From positions 1 through 43,371 of the forward strand of contig JAUNAF010000009.1 of the NCBI GenBank assembly GCA_030527715.1: a stretch of 43,371 bases of DNA, given 5' to 3'. The notes under the pieces are model-generated. The model ran no database searches and was not told the origin of the DNA. It was given only the letters and a program-made list of their open reading frames with translations. Of the stretch, positions 16,056 through 25,302 are shown piece after piece. Source of the stretch: Eubacteriales bacterium. Its GTDB lineage: Bacteria > Bacillota > Clostridia > Lachnospirales > Lachnospiraceae. Position numbers and translations under genes: made by a program. Positions within the stretch are counted from its first letter, which is position 1. Each line of letters opens with the position of its first letter.

Positions 16056-17771
16056 ATGGAACTCAGCACCATTGACCGCAGCCTGATCGACTTCGTCCCT
16101 GTCGACAGCCTTCAGAAAATATTCATGAAACATGAGCCGCTCTCCGCACCTGTGCTCACCGAGATTTCCGCCCTGCGCGGTGAGACGGTCTCCTTTCAGA
16201 CCGCCTACCGCTATCGCGCACCGTACTACTCTTCGCAGATGCTGGTGCAGGCGACCAAAAATCCGAGCGTCACACTCAGCGTGGAGGCTCCTGACGGCAT
16301 TTCCTGCCGTATCCGCAGAGTCGGCTATGTGCCCTCCGCCTATCCGGCCTATGCCATGACCGACTCCGAGTATCTCACCACCGAACCCGGACTTTTTCCG
16401 GATCCTCTGGAGGAACTCACCGGAAGCTTTCAGCTGATCCCCTTCTACTGGCGCAGTCTCTGGCTGGATCTGACGATCCCTGAGGATTTTCCTGCCGGCA
16501 CCTCGCATATTTTCCTGATCCTTCGCGATCTGCAGGGAAATCTTCTGAAAAAGGTCCGCGTCTCTCTGAATGTGGAGGATGCCGTTCTTCCGTCACAGAC
16601 ATTGATCCGCACAGAATGGTTCCACAGTGACTGTCTGGCAGATTACTACCACGTTCCGGTCTTTTCCGAGGAATACTGGCACATTACGGAAAACTTTATG
16701 CGCTGTGCCGTCTCTCGCGGCATCAACATGATCCTGACACCGCTGTTCGGACTTCCGCTGGATACCTATATAGGAAAGGAGCGCACCCACGTCCAGCTCA
16801 TCGGTGTCACCAGACAGGGCGGCTCCTATACGTTTGATTTCTCAGCCTTCGACCGCTGGATCCGTCTGGCAAAGCAGTGCGGCTATCTCTGGTTTGAGAT
16901 GGGACATCTGTTCAGCCAGTGGGGTGCAAAATACAGTCCGAAGATCGTTGTAAAAACAGCTTCCGGGGAGAAGGACCTTTTCGGCTGGCATGTTCCGGCG
17001 GATGATCCGACCTACTGTGACTTCCTGCATCAGTTTCTCCCGCAGCTCACTAAACGGCTGCGCAGCCTCGGCATCGCCTCACATACTTTCTTCCATATCT
17101 CGGATGAACCAAACGAGCGCAATATCGAGACCTTCAAAAAAGCCCGCGATATCGTGAAGGAGGATCTGAAGGACTTTACGGTTCTGGATGCCTTGAGTAC
17201 ACTGCAGTACTATCAGGAAGGCATCATTGAACAGCCAGTCCCGACCAACCAGCACATTCATGAATTTCTGGATGCAGGCTTTGCCCATCCCTGGGTCTAC
17301 TACTGCAGCGGAGAATTCGTCGATGTCAGCAACCGTTTTATGGCTCAGCCTTCCTGGCGCTGCCGCATCCTGGGTGTACAGATGTACCTTTATCAGATCG
17401 AAGGCTTTCTTCACTGGGGTTACAATTTCTACAACAGCCAGTATTCCCTGCATCATATCGATCCCTACCGCATCACCGACGCCGAGGATGCCTTTCCTTC
17501 CGGAGACTCCTTCCTTGTATATCCAGGTGCAGACGGCACAGCCGTCGAATCTCTGCGCCTGATCACCATGCAGGAAGCGGTAAATGATTACGAAGTGCTC
17601 AAAAAACTGGAACAGCTGCGCGGACGCAGCTGGGTGCATGAGATGATCGAGACCCTGGCCGGTCAGAAGATCACCTTCTCCGACTATCCGAGAAATGCTG
17701 AATTTCTGCTGCGCCTGCGCGCGAAGGCCAACCACGAGCTGGGACTCGCTCAGTCAGAGCAGAAGAAGTGA
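16056..17771 (+). CDS. GH123/DUF4091-type glycoside hydrolase, copy 2
   Basis: Diverged paralogue of the enzyme at 11132-12823, on the opposite strand. It is 571 aa with no signal peptide. Shared motifs include RTEWFHSDCLADYY, NMILTPLF, GHLFSQWGAKYSPK, the acidic pair D350-E351 in HISDEP, FLHWGYNFYNSQYSLHHIDPYR and FPSGDSFLVYPG. The Asp-Glu pair matches the GH123 catalytic pair. Start ATG follows GGGAGG at good spacing. Having two such enzymes around one transporter suggests different linkages or chain positions of the same glycan. A role on N-acetylgalactosamine-type sugars is inferred from the family. Confidence 0.86.
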   Translation: MELSTIDRSLIDFVPVDSLQKIFMKHEPLSAPVLTEISALRGETVSFQTAYRYRAPYYSSQMLVQATKNPSVTLSVEAPDGISCRIRRVGYVPSAYPAYAMTDSEYLTTEPGLFPDPLEELTGSFQLIPFYWRSLWLDLTIPEDFPAGTSHIFLILRDLQGNLLKKVRVSLNVEDAVLPSQTLIRTEWFHSDCLADYYHVPVFSEEYWHITENFMRCAVSRGINMILTPLFGLPLDTYIGKERTHVQLIGVTRQGGSYTFDFSAFDRWIRLAKQCGYLWFEMGHLFSQWGAKYSPKIVVKTASGEKDLFGWHVPADDPTYCDFLHQFLPQLTKRLRSLGIASHTFFHISDEPNERNIETFKKARDIVKEDLKDFTVLDALSTLQYYQEGIIEQPVPTNQHIHEFLDAGFAHPWVYYCSGEFVDVSNRFMAQPSWRCRILGVQMYLYQIEGFLHWGYNFYNSQYSLHHIDPYRITDAEDAFPSGDSFLVYPGADGTAVESLRLITMQEAVNDYEVLKKLEQLRGRSWVHEMIETLAGQKITFSDYPRNAEFLLRLRAKANHELGLAQSEQKK

Positions 17772-17865
17772 TTTGGGAAGAGATTACTTCTTTGCACACG
17801 ATTCAACTTGATCTTATGTCAGATCTGGCGCCAGGATATGCCAGATAATCACAGAAAATCTCCTG

Positions 17866-18083
17866 TTACGGAAGTAAGCTCCTGATAACCTTCTTTTTTC
17901 CGTAAAATTTCAGTTTTCGACCGAACTTACTCTGGTCTTTATGATCGATTACGGAAGTTATATGTTCCTTCTATCGATATGTTCCGTAAAATTCTGCTTT
18001 TCAAGTTGCTGCATCCTACAAATCAGCCTGAAAATGCACCTTTTTACGGAACTAATCATCTGTTTCTGTAAATTCTTCCGTAA
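17866..18083. repeat. Array of three TTACGGAA-N24/25-TTCCGTAA inverted pairs
   Basis: Pairs at 17866-17905, 17949-17989 and 18044-18083. All six 8-bp arms are exact. Pair lengths are 40, 41 and 40 bp; the gaps between pairs are 43 and 54 bp (start-to-start 83 and 95). The sequences inside and between the pairs are mostly unrelated. The last pair lies in the 3' end of the decarboxylase gene. A second array with nearly the same length pattern is at 39819-40119. The remainder of the 17772-18055 gap has only a small atctggc/gccagat hairpin (17823-17846). Confidence 0.8.
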
Positions 18084-19726
18084 ACTGACAAATTCCGCTT
18101 CATGCAGCAGATCTGCCCCATTTTCTGCAGTCCCTGTACTTCCAGCCCCATGCGATGATAATCATGGATCTGCTGCAGCAGTTTCTCCTCGATCCTCTCT
18201 CCCGGTACCAGAAGCGGAATGCCGGGCGGATAGAGGTAGGCATATTCCTGACTTACCTTTCCTGCACTCTCCCAGAGCCGTACAGAAGTTCCTTCAGACT
18301 CAACCGCCTCCGCGATCGTGCAGACCTGCTGCGGATGTATCTGCAGACTGCTGCTTCTCTTGGAAGCTCCCTCAGGATCTGAATTGCCTGTCTCATCCGG
18401 ATCATCTGTTATCCCTTCCTCCAACTCCCTCATAGTCCCTGCACAGATTCTTTCATCCAACTTACTCATGGTCCCTGCACAGATTCTTTCATCCAGCGAC
18501 TTCAAGGCTCCTGCCAGCCGCTCGAATCCTTCATCGTCATCTCCGATCGAACAGAGTGCCAGACAGTAGGCGCCTGCTGCCATCTCCATCTCCAGATGAT
18601 GTTCTTTTCTCAGATAATCTGCCAGATCTGCCCCATTCTGTATCTTCTTTCCACATGAGCCCTCTGAAAAATCTTCACTGTCCACATTGGCCGCTTCCTT
18701 ATCTACGGAGAGGATCAGTCTGGAGCGGTCAAAATCCACCGCTCCGTCTGCCGCCCGAAGCACATTCTCCTTTTTCAGCACATGGACATGGCGAAGTCCT
18801 TCCGTCTCCCGATAAAATTTTTCCAGTCGCTCAGCAAATGCAGAGAACAGTGCCTCACCCTGATCTTGCACGATCTCCATACAGCGGTCCATTCCCGCCA
18901 TCAGCACATAGGACGGACTGCTGGTCTCGTAGATATCCAGATAATGCGCCGTCTTCCCGGCGCTCACCCGACTGTCTCTTCCCACATGCAGCAGAGCTGT
19001 CTGCGTCATAGATGGAAGAGTCTTGTGCAGGCTGTGGATCACAAGATCCGCACCGCAGCCAACAGAATTCTCCGGAAAATACGGATGAAATCCGAAATGT
19101 GCGCCGTGCGCCTCGTCCACGATCAGTGCTGCTCCGTAACGGTGCGCGGTCTCAGCGATCTTTCTGATATCAGAGACGATTCCGTCATAGGTCGGCGATG
19201 TCAGAAATACCGCCTCGATCTGCGGATCCGCCTTCAGTGCATTCTCCACATCCTCTGCACGGATCGCCCCATTCAGCACGAGATCACTCTGTCCGTCCCC
19301 GCTGCTGCAGCGGACCGTCTCCGGATACAGATACACCGTCTGCAGCCCGCGGATCTCCGCCGCATGATAAACTGCCTTGTGGCAGTTTCTTGCCATCAGC
19401 AGCTTTCCGCCTCTTTTTACCGCCGCAGAGACTGCCGCAAGGATCCCGCAGGTACTTCCGTTCACCAGATAAAAAGTCTGCTCTGCTCCGTACAGTGCTG
19501 CCGCCCGGTCCTGCGCATCCTTCAACAGTTCCTCCGCATGATGGAGGTTGTCAAAGCCGTCGATCTCCGTGATATCGATCGCGAAAGCCTCACCGACACT
19601 GCCGAGTCTTCTCTTATGTCCCGGCATATGAAACGGATAGGCATCCGAGGCACAGTAAGCCGTCAGTTTTTCGTAGATCCCCTCATAGGATCCTGTCTCT
19701 GCATTTTTCATTTTTCTGCCAGACAT
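18056..19726 (-). CDS. Orn/Lys/Arg decarboxylase family protein (PLP-dependent, fold type I)
   Basis: Amino acid decarboxylase of the short Firmicutes SpeA/YaaO type, making a polyamine precursor such as agmatine, cadaverine or putrescine. It is 556 aa. Seen: N-terminal FHMPGHKRR, DITEIDGFDNLHHA, the PLP pocket with D204-E-A-H207 in VDEAHGAHFG, and the Schiff-base lysine K235 in HSLHKTLPS. Two odd parts: a 36-bp tandem repeat (18431-18502) encoding LDERICAGTM twice near residues 411-432, and about 14 C-terminal residues encoded inside the TTACGGAA array. Start ATG at 19726 follows AAAGGAAAG. It lies just after the terminator of the polysaccharide operon, so it may be expressed by read-through or a weak local promoter. 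Which amino acid it uses cannot be told. Confidence 0.88.
   Translation of the reverse strand: MSGRKMKNAETGSYEGIYEKLTAYCASDAYPFHMPGHKRRLGSVGEAFAIDITEIDGFDNLHHAEELLKDAQDRAAALYGAEQTFYLVNGSTCGILAAVSAAVKRGGKLLMARNCHKAVYHAAEIRGLQTVYLYPETVRCSSGDGQSDLVLNGAIRAEDVENALKADPQIEAVFLTSPTYDGIVSDIRKIAETAHRYGAALIVDEAHGAHFGFHPYFPENSVGCGADLVIHSLHKTLPSMTQTALLHVGRDSRVSAGKTAHYLDIYETSSPSYVLMAGMDRCMEIVQDQGEALFSAFAERLEKFYRETEGLRHVHVLKKENVLRAADGAVDFDRSRLILSVDKEAANVDSEDFSEGSCGKKIQNGADLADYLRKEHHLEMEMAAGAYCLALCSIGDDDEGFERLAGALKSLDERICAGTMSKLDERICAGTMRELEEGITDDPDETGNSDPEGASKRSSSLQIHPQQVCTIAEAVESEGTSVRLWESAGKVSQEYAYLYPPGIPLLVPGERIEEKLLQQIHDYHRMGLEVQGLQKMGQICCMKRNLSVYGRIYRNR
18431..18502 (-). repeat. 36-bp direct tandem repeat in the decarboxylase gene
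   Basis: Two copies of a sequence beginning cat(a/g)gtccctgcacag, 36 bp apart, encoding a repeated 12-residue block with LDERICAGTM. The frame is kept. Confidence 0.85.
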
Positions 19727-19745
19727 CTTGTCTTTCCTTTCCTGA

Positions 19746-19786
19746 TAAAAAAGGAACCTGCAGCCACTTTCTGCCGCAGATTCCTG
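19746..19786 (-). terminator. Terminator at the end of the polysaccharide operon
   Basis: On the minus strand, AGGAATCTGC pairs with GCAGGTTCCT (one G-T pair) with extra inner pairing, followed by TTTTTTAT. It lies 65 bp after the DUF2142 gene stop. Confidence 0.85.
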
Positions 19787-19850
19787 TTGTATTCAGCTCA
19801 TCGGATATTCGCAATCCGCTTCGCTACTTTCCTGAACTTCCTTAATTCAG

Positions 19851-21764
19851 TTAGAATATATGCACGCTCATCGCCTGATATACCGTCATGCCGGTCAGAA
19901 GCAGACAGCAGAGTAACATTCCCTGCACATAGCGCTCCTTCGACATGTTGAGCTTCAGCCGTCTTCCTGTCACCACATACGACAGCGGCAGGAGCAGCGG
20001 AAGGTAATATCTGGCCTGCACACCATCGATCTTCTGTGCACCGACACTCGTAAATGCGAGGTACATGGACAGCCAGGTAAGCATCACCGACAATATGATC
20101 GCCGCTGTTGACAGTCCGCGTGTTTGCTTCTTCGCCGGACCGTCCTCCATGACTCCCGGAGCCAGCAGAAACAGACTTCCGAGGAAAGGCAGCAGGACAA
20201 ATGACCAGGCATTCTTCAGAGTTCCCAGCGTATACAGATTCAAAAACATCTGGTTGCTTGCCAGATAACTGCTCTTTTTACTTCCCAGGCTGCGCAGATT
20301 GTCCAGCGTGAAGACCTCATGCACCAGCATTTTCAGGAAGGCGATCGGATGATGCAGCACAGAGGTCAGCTGAAATCCCATGTCTGTTCCCTCCGCTCTG
20401 ATATCTCCTGCCATGGAAAGCTCACCGTTGTACAGCAGCGCAATCGTCGGCTGCAACAGGATCACCACTCCCAGCACGATCAATACCGCAAGAACTATAC
20501 CGATCCTTATTACTTTTTTGCGGGCTTTCATTTCCTTCGGAAGCACCTTGCCGATCAGCGTGAAATTCAGCAGCAGCACCGGTGCATACACCGGTTTGAT
20601 CAGGCAGCTGAGAATGATCAGCACATTTGCCAGTATCCACTGTCCGACCCGAATGGGCTCACCGTCTTCTTCCTGATTCAGAAGCAGCACGACTCCCAGC
20701 GTGAGATAAGCCCACAGGACACCATCATAGGAGTACACACTGCTCAGAAACAGCTGTGTCGGCAGTATTGCCGTACTCGCTATGAGCAGCTTTCGCCTCT
20801 TTGCCAGTCTGATCGTCAGACAGTTCAGCAGTACACAGAAAATCAGATTGCCAAAGCGGCCGGCATCATACTCCCTTGGGTAAGACAGATGCATCATCCG
20901 CGCTGCTTTCTGGAAAACTGCCATCGGAAAATAGATCAGGTAATTTTTCCAGGAAGCCGTCAGATTTGGTATCGCAGTCTGCTCCACCTGTGACTGATGA
21001 TCGATAAAAGCACGGTACGTAGACTGCTCCTCCTCCGTGTTGATCTTTAATCTTGGCCATTCATAATTGCGGCGGACTGCATCGCTCTCCTGAATCTCAT
21101 CTTCCAGGTTTAATCCCTGTACGATCTGATAGTGTACGGTCTCATCCCATCCGGCAGGATATCCGCCGGCAGTCAGGATGATCAGACTGCCAAACCCCAG
21201 AGATGCCGCCAGATAAACCAGCTCCAAATGCTTCAGCAGCATACTGCGCTCCATCAGAATGACAATGATCAGAAAGAAGATCAGCAGGAAAAACAGCATG
21301 CGGTATTTATTCCAGTGCCGTTGATTTGATACGTGGATCCGCTCAATACTGAACTCCTTCTTCGCAGGAAATACGATCTCCAGAGAAGAGATCCTGCGAT
21401 TCAGTATCGTTGCTCCCATCTGAAGCTCCGGATAAACATAATCCTTGATCTTTACTGCTTCTTCTGTATCAAATGCATTGACAGCCGTCGCATGGATCGT
21501 ATATGCCGTCTTTTCGGAAAAGCTTCCCTGTATGTACAGCTTATTGACAAACGTCGGTGTTTCGAATGAGATGCGGTAGGTACGGTTTTTGCCTTTCTGC
21601 AAATAATTGTCGCTGATCTCTATGGCATCGTACCCTTCGGAATATGCCTGATAATTGAAGAGGCATTCTGCCCCGACAGCCAGCAGCACAGATAACAGCA
21701 GCCACAGGATCAGGCGTATCCAGCGATTCTTAACCTTTTTCTCCATACGTTTTTTCTCTATCAT
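19851..21764 (-). CDS. DUF2142-type polytopic membrane protein (GT-C-like glycosyltransferase)
   Basis: 637-aa membrane protein with an N-terminal helix (about 15-35), an extracytoplasmic beta-rich part (40-145) and roughly ten further helices. Features of the DUF2142 group are an acidic PAGWDETVHYQ motif just after a helix (near 205), positioned like the catalytic acid of GT-C enzymes, and QARYYLPLLLPL near the C-terminus. It may transfer a sugar from a polyprenyl-phosphate donor onto the polysaccharide outside the cell; the GtrB-like enzyme at 34181 could make that donor. Its start overlaps the stop of the giant transferase by four bases (ATGA), and it is the last gene of the operon. Confidence 0.8.
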   Translation of the reverse strand: MIEKKRMEKKVKNRWIRLILWLLLSVLLAVGAECLFNYQAYSEGYDAIEISDNYLQKGKNRTYRISFETPTFVNKLYIQGSFSEKTAYTIHATAVNAFDTEEAVKIKDYVYPELQMGATILNRRISSLEIVFPAKKEFSIERIHVSNQRHWNKYRMLFFLLIFFLIIVILMERSMLLKHLELVYLAASLGFGSLIILTAGGYPAGWDETVHYQIVQGLNLEDEIQESDAVRRNYEWPRLKINTEEEQSTYRAFIDHQSQVEQTAIPNLTASWKNYLIYFPMAVFQKAARMMHLSYPREYDAGRFGNLIFCVLLNCLTIRLAKRRKLLIASTAILPTQLFLSSVYSYDGVLWAYLTLGVVLLLNQEEDGEPIRVGQWILANVLIILSCLIKPVYAPVLLLNFTLIGKVLPKEMKARKKVIRIGIVLAVLIVLGVVILLQPTIALLYNGELSMAGDIRAEGTDMGFQLTSVLHHPIAFLKMLVHEVFTLDNLRSLGSKKSSYLASNQMFLNLYTLGTLKNAWSFVLLPFLGSLFLLAPGVMEDGPAKKQTRGLSTAAIILSVMLTWLSMYLAFTSVGAQKIDGVQARYYLPLLLPLSYVVTGRRLKLNMSKERYVQGMLLCCLLLTGMTVYQAMSVHIF

Positions 21765-24700
21765 TCGATCGGTTCAACCATCATTCCCTTGTTGATATCA
21801 GCGGTCACACCCGGACGATATTTCGGCATCTGCCATTTTACCTGCCACTTATCCTCGAACAGCTTTTTGTTCTTCTCGAAGATGCGCTTGTACTCCTCAG
21901 ACTGCAGCTTCTTGAAGGAGGCATTGTTTACGTGGTGGATAAATACGTCCTCTGCCGCATAGAGCTCATAGCCTGCTGTCTTGACCAGCATTGCATAGTC
22001 ATCGTCCTCAAACATGCCTACCTGATAGCTGTCATCCAGCATGCCGTGCTCATTGATGATGGATCTGCGGATATAGACTGCAAACATCGCCAGACGGTCA
22101 ATGTCTGTGAAGATCTCATTGTTATGAGCCTGTGTGTAAGCGTAAGCAAACTGCTCCAGTTCCTTCAGATTGTGATACTGTACACCGATCATGGACTCAT
22201 TTCCGATGGAGTTGGTCACAGCTCCTACCATACCGCACTTTGCATCGTTCTTCAGATGCTTCACGCCTGCGGTCAGCCAGCCTCTGGTCACAACCGTATC
22301 GTTGTTCAGAAGTACTACGACATCACCCTCAGACTTTTCGATCGCCAGGTTGTTTCCGCCCGCAAATCCGCTGTTCTTGTCATTGAAAATGATCTTGACC
22401 TGCGGATGATTCTCAGCCTCCAGCTCACGCAGATACTCGATCGTGCCGTCGGTGGACTGATTGTCCACGATGATCAGCTCATAGTTCGCGTAGGCTGTCT
22501 TCTTCAGAATGCTCTCGATACAGTATTTATTCAGCTTCAGATTGTTGTAGGTCAGTACCACAACACTTACCTTCGGCACGGCTGCCACGCAGGCCTTTGC
22601 GAACTGCTCGTAGCGGCTCTGCCAGTCATTCTCCTGCGCAAAGCGGATGGCATCCTCAGCGTCTGCCAGCTTGTCGGTGCCGTCCAGACACATCTTTACA
22701 TAGGAGAGGAAGGTCTCGTCGTCGTTGGACATGTATACATACTGATCCTGATACGGCATCAGCTCCGGGATCTCTGTGGCAACGATCTTCTTACCGGCAC
22801 TTAAATACTCATAGAACTTCACCGGGTTGGTCGCCTTGATCAGGTCTGTGGATGTATCAAACGGAATCAGGCAGACATCAAAGTCTGCAAGGTATTTCGG
22901 CAGCTCCTGATATTTCTTCTCGCCGAGGAGCTGAATATTTTTGTATTTCTCAAGCTTTTCTCTGTGCTCTGTGATATCACCGATGATGACGATGTCACAC
23001 TCCGGCAGCTTTTCTGCCAGATAGCATACCTTCTCCCATGCAAACCAGTGAGCCACAGCTCCGTAGTAACCGATGACCGGACGCTTGTGCGGCTTTGCAA
23101 GTGAAATCGCCTGATGGAAATGCTCGTACTCTGTACCATTTCTGACTGCGTGGATATTGTCCGTATATTTTGCGGCAATATTGCAGAGGAAATCAGAGCT
23201 TGCCACAACCAGATCACTCTTCTGCAGCATGTACTCACAGTTGTCCTTCAGTGTGCTGGTGGTCGTTCCAAGGAATCCGGTAAAGTCATCCATATAGTCA
23301 ACGACCATGGAGAAACCGTAGGTCTTGCTCATATATTCTGCACCATGGATCCAGTTCGGATAATCCAGAATCAGGATCGCATCACGGATCGCATATTCCT
23401 TCACCAGACGGTCTGCCTTCTCCTTGAACCATTCATTAAAGCCTGCATCCTCATCAGTAAAGTAGATGGCTCTGCAGTTCTTGCTGGACCAGTCTACGAT
23501 GTGCAGCTTTTCGGAGATCTCCTGCACCTGCTCCTTGTTTGTGAAGTTTGCATCCACATAGAAGACACGGTGTCCGTTCTGGGCGAATCTGCTTGCAAAA
23601 TGCTGCGGTCGCTGGAAACGGAAGCTGTAGTCAATAACAGAGAAGATCACGATATCCGGCTTGTCATAGGTTTCCTCCAGCATTGCCGCTGTCGCTGCCG
23701 GAATCGCCGGAAGCGCCTGCACTGTATGCTCCTTTTTCAGAGATACGGTCTGCTCCGGCTCTGCCGCAGGTGCTGTTGGTGCTGCTGCCTTTACCTCAAG
23801 CTGCGGTGCCGCAGGTGCTGCTGCCACCATCGGAACAGTACCGCCATTCGGCAGCTGAGTCAGGTTTGCCACATTCAGGATCATGTTGTAGCCGTCATTT
23901 CCGGTAAACTCGCTGCGCTCTCTGCGGATCGCACGTCCACAGATATCCAGGAAGTTCTTCTTGTCACTCCAGGAACCTGTGACAAACTGCTTTCCAAAGC
24001 GTGCCAGTGTGCAGTAAACCTTGTAGTTTGTCTTTCCATTGATCTGATAACAGAGTGCAGATACCTCATTTAACGCATTCTGCATCTGCGCTGCCTGTGC
24101 AGCTGACTGCTCCAGACGTCCCTTCAGTTCCAGATTTTCCTGCTGCTCAAGCTCATAGAGTCTTGTCATCTCCGCCAGCTCCTGAAGCTTCTGCTCCGCA
24201 GCTGTCCGAAGTTCTTCTGCGACCTTCAGATTTTCCTCTGCCGCCTGCAGATTTTCTCTGGTAATGCCAAGTGACTCCTCAACGGCTCTGCAGTTCAGTT
24301 CCATCTCGGACAGTTTTGCCCCCATGGTCTCGAGCTCAGTCTGCATCTGAGCGATCTCTCCGTCTTTCTGAGCAAGCTCTCCCGCCTTCTGAGCAAGCAG
24401 TTCCTGCTGCTGTGCAAGCTGCTCCTGCTGCTCCACCAGCTGATTCTGCTGAATCTCGACCTTCTCGACCATCTCCTCACGCACCTGCGTGAGCTCCCGG
24501 CTTAATTTCACTGACTCATCCTCAAACAGCTGACGCTGCTGCTCCTTCGCTTCCAGCTCTTCCTTCACAACCGTCAGCTCTGCGGTCAGATCTGCAATGA
24601 TCTTTTTCCGATCTCTCTGCCAGGAAGCCTCTGTACCGCCGGACAGATCGGAAAGTTCTCCGCTCTTCTTCGGCTCCTTTTTGTATACCAGCAGGATCTG

Positions 24701-25288
24701 CTGATCCGGATAGCTGGTATTCTCATAGTCTCTTCCATCTGCTGTCTTCACATAGTGGAGAGAAAATTCTCCCATCTGCAGAGGAATGTTACTCTCGTTG
24801 AAGTGATATTCGTGCTCATCGATCTCCAGAGTCTCTCTGTACGGAACCATCACAATGATGTAACGGTCAGTCACTTCGCTGAGGTTCTTCAGGATCTTCC
24901 ACGGTTCTGCAAAATGCTCCATGACATTGGAGCTGATCGTCACATCATATCTCTTCTCCAGCTTCAGATCGGTCAGATCACCGACAAAGAGATTGTTTGC
25001 CATATATTTGCGCTTTGCCTGAGCAATCGCCTCAGCGGAAAAATCCATGCCATCCACAGGCACACCGAGTGCGTATTGCAAAACAGGGATGCTGTCGCCG
25101 AGCGCACATCCCATATCGCAGACACTGTATTGATTTTTCTCGATCTCCTCGACCACATCCTTCGGCATCAGCTCACAGAGCAGGTTTGCAAAAAAACTGC
25201 TCTGCTGATCACCGCCGAACTCCAGCCAGTCTGTATCAAATCTGTGATCCCAGTATTCTTTCGAATTCATCTTTAAATCTTCGCTCAT
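21761..25288 (-). CDS. Giant methyltransferase - coiled coil - GT4-like - GT2 fusion protein
   Basis: 1175-aa cytoplasmic multi-domain enzyme. Residues 1-205: class I SAM methyltransferase (motif I DMGCALGD at 58-65; NVMEHF at 121-126). 225-412: long coiled coil rich in Q, E and L. 480-540: Ala/Pro linker. 545-900: GT4/TuaH-like glycosyltransferase (FRFQRPQHFASRF; GYYGAVAHWFAWEKV; NPVKFYEYLSAGKKIV). 905-1160: GT2 enzyme with VVVLTYNN, LLNNDT and EDDDYAM, as in rhamnosyltransferase-like GT2s. Start: ATG at 25288, seven bases after AAAGGCGG; a GTG six bases upstream is too close. It lies between wzt and the DUF2142 gene. By analogy with E. coli WbdD, where a methyltransferase-type terminator with a coiled coil measures chain length for Wzt recognition, it may extend and cap the polymer. 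That role is inference. Confidence 0.88.
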   Translation of the reverse strand: MSEDLKMNSKEYWDHRFDTDWLEFGGDQQSSFFANLLCELMPKDVVEEIEKNQYSVCDMGCALGDSIPVLQYALGVPVDGMDFSAEAIAQAKRKYMANNLFVGDLTDLKLEKRYDVTISSNVMEHFAEPWKILKNLSEVTDRYIIVMVPYRETLEIDEHEYHFNESNIPLQMGEFSLHYVKTADGRDYENTSYPDQQILLVYKKEPKKSGELSDLSGGTEASWQRDRKKIIADLTAELTVVKEELEAKEQQRQLFEDESVKLSRELTQVREEMVEKVEIQQNQLVEQQEQLAQQQELLAQKAGELAQKDGEIAQMQTELETMGAKLSEMELNCRAVEESLGITRENLQAAEENLKVAEELRTAAEQKLQELAEMTRLYELEQQENLELKGRLEQSAAQAAQMQNALNEVSALCYQINGKTNYKVYCTLARFGKQFVTGSWSDKKNFLDICGRAIRRERSEFTGNDGYNMILNVANLTQLPNGGTVPMVAAAPAAPQLEVKAAAPTAPAAEPEQTVSLKKEHTVQALPAIPAATAAMLEETYDKPDIVIFSVIDYSFRFQRPQHFASRFAQNGHRVFYVDANFTNKEQVQEISEKLHIVDWSSKNCRAIYFTDEDAGFNEWFKEKADRLVKEYAIRDAILILDYPNWIHGAEYMSKTYGFSMVVDYMDDFTGFLGTTTSTLKDNCEYMLQKSDLVVASSDFLCNIAAKYTDNIHAVRNGTEYEHFHQAISLAKPHKRPVIGYYGAVAHWFAWEKVCYLAEKLPECDIVIIGDITEHREKLEKYKNIQLLGEKKYQELPKYLADFDVCLIPFDTSTDLIKATNPVKFYEYLSAGKKIVATEIPELMPYQDQYVYMSNDDETFLSYVKMCLDGTDKLADAEDAIRFAQENDWQSRYEQFAKACVAAVPKVSVVVLTYNNLKLNKYCIESILKKTAYANYELIIVDNQSTDGTIEYLRELEAENHPQVKIIFNDKNSGFAGGNNLAIEKSEGDVVVLLNNDTVVTRGWLTAGVKHLKNDAKCGMVGAVTNSIGNESMIGVQYHNLKELEQFAYAYTQAHNNEIFTDIDRLAMFAVYIRRSIINEHGMLDDSYQVGMFEDDDYAMLVKTAGYELYAAEDVFIHHVNNASFKKLQSEEYKRIFEKNKKLFEDKWQVKWQMPKYRPGVTADINKGMMVEPIE

Positions 25289-25302
25289 ATCCACACCGCC
25301 TT

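Noticed and set aside
17823-17846. Hairpin atctggc/gccagat after GH123-like copy 2 as a terminator
   Set aside because: There is no T run after it, so I did not call it a terminator.
18782-19951. 389-codon plus-strand open frame
   Set aside because: It is antisense to the decarboxylase and DUF2142 genes, crosses a terminator, and has no family match that I recognise.
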